Below are positions 25,935 to 33,568 of a DNA stretch of 64,000 nucleotides, piece by piece (position 1 is the stretch's first letter; each line of letters begins with the position of its first letter). The translations under genes were made by a program, and so were the position numbers. Source of the DNA: Cognatundibacterium rugosum (lineage in GTDB: Bacteria; Pseudomonadota; Gammaproteobacteria; Burkholderiales; Burkholderiaceae_D). The notes beneath the pieces were generated by a model that was not told the DNA's origin, searched no databases, and saw nothing but the letters and a program-made list of their open reading frames with translations. The stretch spans positions 1-64,000 of the forward strand of contig NZ_JACOGG010000003.1 in NCBI RefSeq assembly GCF_014284365.1, written 5' to 3'.

Positions 25935-28181
25935 ATGAAAAACTGTGATAGTAAAATGATCAAACGTAGCCGTATGCATCTGCACGTTGTGCTGGCGTTG
26001 ACGGCCTTAGGATCTCAGGCCAGCAGTAGCTGGGCCGCTGAAGCTGAACCAGCTGTAGTTGCAGCGATACCTACGGCTGCCGCCACAGGCGATAACACAG
26101 CGCTGGATGCTGAGGCGATTAAGGCGAGGGTGGTGATCAGCGGTAATGCTGTTGCTAACCGTGCGCCGGTACAGTCCTCGTTAAAAGCAACGCAGCCGCA
26201 ATCCATTATCACAGCGACCTTTATCGAACAGTCAGTGACGCCGCTGGCTGACTATAACGCTGTCAGCCGTATCGCACCCAGTGTCGGCGCCGGCGTATCT
26301 CCGAATGGTCCTGGTCTGGCTGAAACGAAGGTCACACTGCGCGGCTTCCAGGATGGTGAGTACAATATGACTTACGATGGTATTCCATTCGGCGATACCA
26401 ATGATCCTACGCATCACTCCACATCATATTTTCCAGCGCGGATTATTGGCGGTATGGTCATCGAGCGTGGACCTGGCAATGCAGGCAATCTGGGACAGGC
26501 TACATTTGGCGGCTCGGTGAATTTGTATTCCAAAGAATTGTCCGCTGATTTCGCTTTTTCACCCTATGCCACTTATGGTACCTGGAATACCCTGATGAAA
26601 GGATTTCAGATCGATAGTGGTCACATCAGTAATTGGGGTGACGCGAATATGATGTTTAATGCGTCGCGTCTGTCTACAGATGGCTATCTGACGTATAACG
26701 CTGTCAGCGAAGAAAATTACCAGTTCAAGTTGAAGAAAAATTTTTCTGACACGACTTCACTCACAGTTTTTTCTACCTATAACACCATTACCAGTTACAC
26801 GCCCGATAAGGCCGGCGTTACCTTAAGTCAGGTGGCGCAGTTTGGTAAAAACTATTCGCTGAATAATGATCCTGCCAGTCAGAATTACTGGGGATATAAC
26901 TTCAATCATAAAACGACAGATTTTGATTACATCAAACTGGAATCCTATATTCTGGGCTGGAAAATCAGTAATCAGCTGTACACCTATGCCTATACCAATG
27001 ATACCTATTCCGGGCAGGATGCCAGTGGCGCGACGGCTAACGGCACCAAAGCGGGGGCGAAAGGGAATACCAATGTTCCAGGTTATAACAAGCTCAATGC
27101 TTATCGTGTGAAGGGCGACATTTTGCGCGCGGATAAAGAGGTTGCATTGGGATGGCTGCGTACCGGATTGTGGTATGAAGTCTCCAATAGCAATCGTCAT
27201 ACCTATGATCTTGACTGGACTTTGGGTAAGCCAAATCCTAAAGAGGCCAGTGCGCCATTGAACGTGTCTTATGAGCAGCGTTCCTCATGGAAGCAATATC
27301 AGCCCTTTGTCGAATTCGAATGGCTGGCAATGCCTGATTTACGTATTACGCCGGGCCTTAAGTATCTGCATTTCACGCGAGAGGTGGATGCAGCCGTTAA
27401 TCAGGGAACCCGCATTCCCACGCAGGCATCGGAAACCTATACCAGCACTCTGCCATTCCTCACTGCGAACTATCAGTTCGATAGCAAAAATGCGGCCTAT
27501 GCGCAGTATGCGAAAGGTTTTCTGGTTCCGGCTTTATCCGTGTTCTATGTGAATAATCCTGGCCTGAGTACACCACAGCCTCAGACATCCAGTAACTACC
27601 AATTGGGATGGGTACATCAGTCGTCCAACCTGGCCTTAGATGCCGATATGTACTATATCGATTTTAATAACAAGCTGGCATCCAGCGGCAGTGGGAATGA
27701 TCTGGTGTATTTTAATCAGGGCGGTGTGGTGTATAAGGGCGTGGAAGCTGCCGCAACCTATTATCTGGGACAGGGTGTGTCTATCCATTGGAACGGCTCT
27801 CTCAACATTGCCAAATCTAAGTCGACGCAGTTACAGATCGCCAAAGTACCGGCCAGTACCACTGCCTTAGGCTTGCTGTATAAATTAAATGGCGTTTTCA
27901 GCTCCTTAATCTTGAAGCGCGTAGGTGAACAATACGCCCAGGATGGTGAGCCTGCTGCGTATAAAATTCCTTCCTATAACACGGTGGATTTAACCGCTGG
28001 CTATCAATGGCGTCAGGCTGGCGCAGTAGTGAAAAATGTGAAGCTGCAGATAGGTGTAAATAATCTGCTCAATAAGCAGGATGTGTTATCCATTTCAGCT
28101 AGCAGTAAAGGTAGCCAGTTTGATCAATATACCTTTGCGCCACCGCCTAGCTGGAATCTCTCACTGAGCCTTGATTTCTGA
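25935..28181 (+). CDS. TonB-dependent outer-membrane receptor
   Basis: This protein has ~748 residues with a signal sequence (long basic N-region, then hydrophobic core to S-S-S-W-A-A), a plug domain (S-I-I-T-A-T-F-I-E-Q-S..., L-R-G-F-Q-D-G-E-Y-N-M-T-Y-D-G-I-P-F) and a beta-barrel ending in aromatic S-L-D-F. TonB-energised receptors import siderophores, cobalamin or other large ligands. Nothing in the sequence or context identifies the ligand, and no Fur-box-like palindrome or riboswitch was found upstream. The ATG at 25935 follows GGAAGGCAAG; an in-frame ATG at 25788 would add 49 implausible residues. Confidence 0.88.
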   Translation: MKNCDSKMIKRSRMHLHVVLALTALGSQASSSWAAEAEPAVVAAIPTAAATGDNTALDAEAIKARVVISGNAVANRAPVQSSLKATQPQSIITATFIEQSVTPLADYNAVSRIAPSVGAGVSPNGPGLAETKVTLRGFQDGEYNMTYDGIPFGDTNDPTHHSTSYFPARIIGGMVIERGPGNAGNLGQATFGGSVNLYSKELSADFAFSPYATYGTWNTLMKGFQIDSGHISNWGDANMMFNASRLSTDGYLTYNAVSEENYQFKLKKNFSDTTSLTVFSTYNTITSYTPDKAGVTLSQVAQFGKNYSLNNDPASQNYWGYNFNHKTTDFDYIKLESYILGWKISNQLYTYAYTNDTYSGQDASGATANGTKAGAKGNTNVPGYNKLNAYRVKGDILRADKEVALGWLRTGLWYEVSNSNRHTYDLDWTLGKPNPKEASAPLNVSYEQRSSWKQYQPFVEFEWLAMPDLRITPGLKYLHFTREVDAAVNQGTRIPTQASETYTSTLPFLTANYQFDSKNAAYAQYAKGFLVPALSVFYVNNPGLSTPQPQTSSNYQLGWVHQSSNLALDADMYYIDFNNKLASSGSGNDLVYFNQGGVVYKGVEAAATYYLGQGVSIHWNGSLNIAKSKSTQLQIAKVPASTTALGLLYKLNGVFSSLILKRVGEQYAQDGEPAAYKIPSYNTVDLTAGYQWRQAGAVVKNVKLQIGVNNLLNKQDVLSISASSKGSQFDQYTFAPPPSWNLSLSLDF

Positions 28182-28199
28182 GGGTACAGTCAATAGTGT

Positions 28200-28238
28200 A
28201 AGCCTGCCCCAACTGGTTTGTGGGCGGGCTTTTTTGTC
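28200..28238 (+). terminator. Terminator of the TonB receptor gene
   Basis: The stem AGCCTGCCC / GGGCGGGCT (one G-U pair) is followed by TTTTTT, starting 19 bases after the receptor stop codon. Confidence 0.8.
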
Positions 28239-28244
28239 GTCAGT

Positions 28245-28261
28245 TTAGGGCCTGTTAACAT
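28245..28261. repeat. Solo copy of MITE terminal repeat
   Basis: TTAGGGCCTGTTAACAT is identical to the first 17 bases of the terminal inverted repeat of the neighbouring element (28284). It is followed by a small hairpin AATGAA/TTCATT. It is likely a relic end of another copy. Confidence 0.6.
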
Positions 28262-28283
28262 GAATGAAAAAGTTCATTGAATA

Positions 28284-28555
28284 TTAGGGCCTGTTAACAT
28301 TTAAATTACGTGTGCGAAAGGGGTAAAACAGTTGCAGGGCTAGGCGCAGCCCGCGCAGCAGTGTGATCACTGTCAGCGGGATGCAACAACGCCATGCGGC
28401 TGTTTTACCCCTTTCCCTTTGGGTTCAAGCCAAAACGCGCGCTGGACTGCGTTGTGTGTCTTGTCAGGGGCACCAGCCCTGACTGCGACACGCGCCTTGC
28501 CAGCCCACGTTTTGGCTTGAACGCATCTCGCAATTTAAATGTTAACAGGCCCTAA
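28284..28555. mobile_element. 272 bp MITE-like palindromic element
   Basis: Perfect 24 bp terminal inverted repeats (TTAGGGCCTGTTAACATTTA... at 28284-28307 and its complement at 28532-28555) enclose two further perfect inverted repeats: AAAGGGGTAAAACAG (28317-28331) with 28400-28414, and TTCAAGCCAAAACG (28424-28437) with 28508-28521. There is no open frame of note inside. A non-autonomous transposable element with strong RNA secondary structure fits best. A possible TA/TTA target duplication is ambiguous. It ends exactly where the next reading frame begins. Confidence 0.75.
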
Positions 28556-29293
28556 TTGCATATAAAAATAAAAGCGAAATGCCTGAGTGCGGACGGGTCA
28601 TCTATCAATAAGAAAGTATGGATTTCTGTCAATTGGCCTATTGCTCAACGCATGTACGCAATTGCCTCCACCATCGGCACAGCCAGATTGCGGGTCTGGT
28701 CGTATGCTATTCCCCAGCCTTCCAGTACTGACCTGATTTTTTACGATAACGAGGTGGACCAGCGTTCGCATCACCTGCGTTTGCAATGCAGGCAGCTCGC
28801 TTCAGCTAGTTCAGAGTACGTCGATAAAACGGTGACGGCGAGTGTTGATAAGGTGAGTGCCCGTAGAATAAAACTGAACCATGATATACAGCTGGATGTG
28901 ACAAATTGTTGGGAGGCAGCGACTTCACCGACACCCTTGTATTCGTACTTCATGAAAAACTGGCAGGCCAATGCGGCCTTGTCTGTTGCGGTCTATGAGC
29001 AGAATCTTTTGCTGGTCTGGTCAGGTAACCGGAATGCGCTGTATCAGCGGGTAGAGGCGCAACTGAGTGAGTTTGTTGCGGAGAGATTTGAATGGCTTGT
29101 CATTCATGGAAACAAAGTATCCGTGTTTGAATATATGGGTAAAGATCATATCGCGCAACAGCCTTTAGGTTTCATGGTGGCGCATTACCGTATCGCTAAG
29201 CAAAATGTCTACCTGAGGATGTGGAGCCGGCCCGCTGACTATGCAGCGAACCGTATAGAATTTGCACATATTGCGGTCTGTGCAGCGTCCTGA
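28556..29293 (+). CDS. Hypothetical protein
   Basis: This frame encodes up to 245 residues and resembles no family I recognise. Composition is that of a soluble protein with several Trp and Tyr and no signal peptide or membrane helix. The start is uncertain: the longest form begins with TTG at the first base after the MITE, and the first in-frame ATG is at 28652 (about 213 residues). The MITE may have replaced its promoter or 5' end. Downstream lies a MipA-like gene on the other strand. Confidence 0.5.
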   Translation: MHIKIKAKCLSADGSSINKKVWISVNWPIAQRMYAIASTIGTARLRVWSYAIPQPSSTDLIFYDNEVDQRSHHLRLQCRQLASASSEYVDKTVTASVDKVSARRIKLNHDIQLDVTNCWEAATSPTPLYSYFMKNWQANAALSVAVYEQNLLLVWSGNRNALYQRVEAQLSEFVAERFEWLVIHGNKVSVFEYMGKDHIAQQPLGFMVAHYRIAKQNVYLRMWSRPADYAANRIEFAHIAVCAAS

Positions 29294-29455
29294 ATCAGAG
29301 CAGTATTGACTGGTCTGCTGTTGGACAGACAAAGAAAAACAGGCTTGCTGCAAGGAGATGCAGACAAGCCTGAAAGGGGAGAAACCTGAGTGAGGGGTAA
29401 TGCACTTATTTCATTTTCTTGTGAGTGCCGCTAAATTTCAAAACACTTAAAAAAA

Positions 29456-30262
29456 TCAGAATGAGTAGTTGACTGTGCTGATCAACAGCAAATTGCCACT
29501 CATTTTGCTAAGCGGACTCTCCGCTGCATCATTCAGCATGTGCTGAATGCCAGCCAGTGTGCGGACAGACCAGTTCTGATCAATCACATGGGTCCATGCA
29601 ACGCTGCACAAGCTGCGATTCCAACCCGCACTACTGGCCATCGCGGGCAGACCGCTGCGCAGACTTTGCGTGGTACTGATACCGAAATAGCGTTGGTTAT
29701 AGCTCGCATCTCCATAATGCAGCGTTGTCTTCAATTCAATCTGATCATGCATGCTTTGCCAGATCGCGGCGCTAATGCCTAACTGCAGGCTGTTGCCATT
29801 GTCTTCTTGTTTCAAATCGAAGCTGGCCATGCTGCTCAGTGTCACGCTATCGCTCAGGCGCGCACTGGCGCCCAGATTTGCCGTCATGCTGCCACTGATG
29901 TCATCCATGCCGCGCAGCGCTTCGGTAGGCGATAAATACAGTAGTGCAGGATGCTCAGGGCGTCCGGCACGGTATGATAGTGCGATGCTGCTGGTCCAGT
30001 TGGCATGGCGTGTCAGCTTGCCCAAACCGCGCGTGGTGCTGGCAAAAAAACCTTCTTCATTCTGGTATTCAGCAAACAGTGCAGGTACCAGACGGCTGTT
30101 CGCTGCACCGGCATAGTCGGGTACATAGGCCGTTCCCAGGCCAAGTAAATGACTATGATTGCCCACCGGTGCGCTGATCTCCTGTGCACTGGCGGATGAG
30201 AGCGAGCCTAGCATCAGCGCCGCTGTGCTGCATACACTACCTGTCATCCTGAAGCATTTCAC
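29456..30262 (-). CDS. MipA/OmpV-family outer-membrane protein
   Basis: This 268-residue beta-barrel protein has a signal peptide cleaved near S-S-A-S-A-Q. The MipA/OmpV pattern is present: G-L-G-T-A-Y-V-P-D-Y-A-G-A after the signal, alternating amphipathic strands, and a terminal aromatic residue (V-N-Y-S-F). Family members act as scaffolds for murein-synthesising enzymes or as porin-like proteins. The longest form starts with GTG at 30262 behind AGGTGAGAGATA; an ATG five codons later is an alternative. Confidence 0.82.
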   Translation of the reverse strand: MKCFRMTGSVCSTAALMLGSLSSASAQEISAPVGNHSHLLGLGTAYVPDYAGAANSRLVPALFAEYQNEEGFFASTTRGLGKLTRHANWTSSIALSYRAGRPEHPALLYLSPTEALRGMDDISGSMTANLGASARLSDSVTLSSMASFDLKQEDNGNSLQLGISAAIWQSMHDQIELKTTLHYGDASYNQRYFGISTTQSLRSGLPAMASSAGWNRSLCSVAWTHVIDQNWSVRTLAGIQHMLNDAAESPLSKMSGNLLLISTVNYSF

Positions 30263-30493
30263 TATCTCTCACCTGTGTGGGTTCATCCAGCTGGCAGTCC
30301 GGTTCAGCCGGCTGTGTGCTGTGGAAGTGCACAGTGTGGTGGCTTGAAATTCTTCAGGCAAGACGGGATTGCAAAGCGTAACCTGCTAGTGCGCGAAGGG
30401 TTAGCAGGCAGGACTTTGGCTAGGCATGCAGCATTCCGCAACTGGCGCTATTCAGGCACAGGCATAGGCACAGGAACAGGCCGTCAGTGCTTG

Positions 30494-32887
30494 TCAGCTG
30501 CTTAAGTTACTTAAGTTGCTGCCCAGTTCCTGGATTTTTTGTGCGTGTTGATAGAGTGGATAAAAGCGCCAGAACAATACACCGATGAAGCCGAATAAGA
30601 GCAGGAAAAATACGCTGCGCTCCAATATAGCAGGCAATATCAAAGCGGCGAGTACAAATGCAATCAGTACGTCGCGCCCCAGCCAGCCTTGATTTTCGAT
30701 GCGTCGTTCAGACAACTGATCGAGCAAAGTGGTCATGCGCTGGCACTGTCGTTCAGTGCGGGTGACGCGTTTTTTGAACTCCATCCAGTCCGGCGAAATA
30801 TGCTCCATCGCGCGCAGCTGTATCGCTTGCGTGAACAGGCGATCCAAGGCCAGCTGCAGTTCGGCCGCAGCATCGCCCAGCATCAGGTTGCGGCGGCAGG
30901 CAGCACGGACATCGCTGATGATGGAATCCAGATTGCTCCTGGCGATTTTCAATTCTTCGTCTGCTGCTTCCACTTGCCGCAGTTGTGCTTTTTTCTGCTT
31001 GTCGACGGCTGCACGTGCATCAGGCAGCAATGCATCCATCACCAGTAACATGGATGCTGGCGCAACTGCGATGTCGCCCAGTGCAGACAGCCAGGGACAA
31101 TAGGCTTGCAAACCGGTATAGGCTTGCTCCAGCCGCAGTCTTAAGCGTTCTGCCCATTTAGGGTCATAGGAAATTGCCAGCAATTGCGGATGCAGCTTGA
31201 GCAGTGAGGGGCTGGCTTGGCGCGTGCTGCCATACATCAGTTGATCGATGTTCACATATTCACCCGGAATATACTTAGGGCTATTCTCTTTGATCAGGGT
31301 CTGTGCATCACGCCAGCTCTGCACATAGGCTTTGGTGGCCAGCTGCCACTTTTGTACGATATCCTGACTGGCCGCATTGCCTGCATTGGCATAGATCTCC
31401 AATACATCATGGATGTAAAGCTGATGCAGCCAGGAGGCGGCGGCTTCATCTCCCTTCAGTGCCGCATTCGCTTTGCGCAGTATATCCGGCAGTTCAATTG
31501 ATTCGCCGCGCCAGACCGGGGGGATGCCAGGCGCCAGGAACAGGATCAGGATCAGCAATTGCACATCAATCGATAATTGCTGATCACTGCGTAAATCGAT
31601 GAGTACCCTGACTGCATTCTGATCTTTTTGCACATCACGGAACCAGGCCAGTAACTGACCATTCGCAATATCGCCGGCTGCTTCTGTCCAGTGACGTGAC
31701 AGTGCCACTGCTAACTGCGGTTTGGTATGGCAGATGTCGGTACCGATATGATAAGGCGACTGAAAGCCCGCCATCGTCTGCGTCTCCACCGGGGCAGGCA
31801 AACTGGGATCACGAGCCAGCCAGCGCAGCACTTCAGCCTCGCCCCAGCGTTGTTGCGGGTCGCGTAGCAGTAAGCCTTGCAGCAGCTTGCGCAGATAGCC
31901 ATCCTTGATGAGGTTCAGATCCAGATCGCGAGTGGTCAGCTGATGCAGGATCACGGCTTCCGACAAGCCGGCAAATGGATGGCGTCCAGCCGCGATTTCC
32001 AGCACGACCATGCCCAGCGCCCAGAAGTCCGTTTTCGCGCTAAGTACGCCAGATAAGCTTTCCGGAGCCGCATAATACAAAGTGCGCGCAGCACCGGTCA
32101 GCTTTTGGGTAGCATCCATGACGGAAGAAATGCCGAAATCGGTCAGCACCAGATCGAGCGGATGCGTGGTGCGTAGCAGGATGTTTTCAGGCTTCAGATC
32201 GCGGTGTAACAAGCCGGCCTGATGCACGCTGGCGATCGCCGTGGCGAGTTCGCGGATGATGTGTTCGAGCTGGCTTAAAGCCTGCCCCTCAGACATCATC
32301 TGGCGCAGCGAGCCGGATGCACAGTATTCAAGTACCTCGAAATGATGGCCCTCTGAACGGCCGGATTCCAGCTGCACCACTTTATGGGCGGCCGGAATCT
32401 TTGCCATACGCTCCTGTACCGCTGCGCTGACCTGCATGCCATGCCGGTATAGCTTGAGCACAAACTGCTGCTTATCCTCTCGTCTCTCGATCAGCAGTAA
32501 TTCAGCTTCCGCACCTTGATATGCCAGCGGCGCCAGAATTTGATAGCGTGATGCCAGTTCTGCGGGTAGTCGCAGCAGGCCCTGAATCTGGATCTGGCTG
32601 GAGCCCGCATCTGCAGGCTGCATTACGAGCGGCCGATTGCAGTACAGGCATGCCGTGCTGCCTGGCGGATTGTCCTGCTCACAATCTTCGTAAACGCAAT
32701 GCAGGCTGGCAGGTGTAACCGGGTTTACGGTACTGGCTGGATATCCGGTTGCCGGCAAACTGGCAGGTAAAGCTTGCGGCAGACTCAGATCAACCCCAGT
32801 CAGCAGCACACCGCACGGACAGCGCAGGCTGCTGGCCGGATTCTCAGCCTGACAGCCCGGACACAGCCGTATGTATTCACTACTCAT
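30494..32887 (-). CDS. Zinc-ribbon Ser/Thr protein kinase with C-terminal membrane anchor
   Basis: This 797-residue protein starts with two zinc-ribbon-like cysteine clusters (Cys 9, 12, 23, 25 and Cys 64, 69, 80, 83). A Hanks-type kinase domain follows (~115-350): Lys145 in V-L-K-L, H-R-D-L-K-P-E-N at 228-235, D-F-G at 250-252 and A-P-E at 274-276. All catalytic residues are present, but the glycine-rich loop (A-Y-Q-G-A-E-A-E) is atypical. A ~380-residue helical region with likely coiled coil (~620-720) precedes two hydrophobic helices near the C-terminus, implying an inner-membrane anchor. It is the last of four packed genes with a radical-SAM protein, a Clp-like AAA+ ATPase and a coiled-coil protein. 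Its targets are unknown; the neighbours are candidates. Confidence 0.85.
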   Translation of the reverse strand: MSSEYIRLCPGCQAENPASSLRCPCGVLLTGVDLSLPQALPASLPATGYPASTVNPVTPASLHCVYEDCEQDNPPGSTACLYCNRPLVMQPADAGSSQIQIQGLLRLPAELASRYQILAPLAYQGAEAELLLIERREDKQQFVLKLYRHGMQVSAAVQERMAKIPAAHKVVQLESGRSEGHHFEVLEYCASGSLRQMMSEGQALSQLEHIIRELATAIASVHQAGLLHRDLKPENILLRTTHPLDLVLTDFGISSVMDATQKLTGAARTLYYAAPESLSGVLSAKTDFWALGMVVLEIAAGRHPFAGLSEAVILHQLTTRDLDLNLIKDGYLRKLLQGLLLRDPQQRWGEAEVLRWLARDPSLPAPVETQTMAGFQSPYHIGTDICHTKPQLAVALSRHWTEAAGDIANGQLLAWFRDVQKDQNAVRVLIDLRSDQQLSIDVQLLILILFLAPGIPPVWRGESIELPDILRKANAALKGDEAAASWLHQLYIHDVLEIYANAGNAASQDIVQKWQLATKAYVQSWRDAQTLIKENSPKYIPGEYVNIDQLMYGSTRQASPSLLKLHPQLLAISYDPKWAERLRLRLEQAYTGLQAYCPWLSALGDIAVAPASMLLVMDALLPDARAAVDKQKKAQLRQVEAADEELKIARSNLDSIISDVRAACRRNLMLGDAAAELQLALDRLFTQAIQLRAMEHISPDWMEFKKRVTRTERQCQRMTTLLDQLSERRIENQGWLGRDVLIAFVLAALILPAILERSVFFLLLFGFIGVLFWRFYPLYQHAQKIQELGSNLSNLSS

Positions 32888-32911
32888 ATTGGTGACTCAT
32901 TCAACACTCAC

Positions 32912-33568
32912 TTATTGTCTCCAGCTGACCTGCTCAAAATGCAAGCCGCGTTCTTCGCACTGGCTGGCCAGTGCTTCCATGTCGCCACGCGCCGGTATGC
33001 CTATGTACCAGATGCGCTGCCCATCGAGCATGGTCTGTATTCGTTTGGGCTGGCTGTTCAGTGGCAGTTCGGCATATGCATCGTAAATTGCTTTGCCACG
33101 TTCCGAACATGCGATCAGTGCCTGATTGGCAGAGCCGCGCCAGACCCGGTCCGGCGGCTGGCTGGCTATATAGGGCTCCGGTATCAGTGCATCCAGTTTG
33201 CCTATGATTTTGCTGTGCTTCTTTTGCAGGCTGGGCAGTGGATAACCGCTGTAGCACAGGATATCAAAGTCGCGTTGTTCCTGCGCGCGCCAGAAATGCA
33301 GTGCGTCCAGTAAAGCAGACAGCGCGGCAGGCTGATCGAAGGGTTCACCACCGGAGATCGTCACGCCATCCAGTCCGGCGGCAGCGACCCGGCGGCACCA
33401 GCTCAGCAAACTTGCTACTGACATTTGCTTACCCGGATCAATGGCCCAGGTATCCTGTGACACACAGCCTTTGCAGCCTATGCTGCACCCCTGTAGCCAG
33501 ATGCCGATGCGCTTGCCAGGTCCGAGTACGGTGACCGGATAATGGGCTTTGTTAATCGCGATTTTCAT
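32912..33568 (-). CDS. Radical SAM, 4Fe-4S activase-like protein
   Basis: This 218-residue minimal radical-SAM protein resembles glycyl-radical-enzyme activases (NrdG/PflA type). The cluster motif C-S-I-G-C-K-G-C (Cys 28, 32, 35) and the SAM-binding S-G-G-E-P-F (~96) are intact. No glycyl-radical enzyme gene is in the window. Its start overlaps the AAA+ gene stop by ATGA, and 24 bases separate its stop from the kinase gene. Context suggests it modifies or activates a partner in this operon rather than ribonucleotide reductase, but this is inference. Confidence 0.85.
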   Translation of the reverse strand: MKIAINKAHYPVTVLGPGKRIGIWLQGCSIGCKGCVSQDTWAIDPGKQMSVASLLSWCRRVAAAGLDGVTISGGEPFDQPAALSALLDALHFWRAQEQRDFDILCYSGYPLPSLQKKHSKIIGKLDALIPEPYIASQPPDRVWRGSANQALIACSERGKAIYDAYAELPLNSQPKRIQTMLDGQRIWYIGIPARGDMEALASQCEERGLHFEQVSWRQ

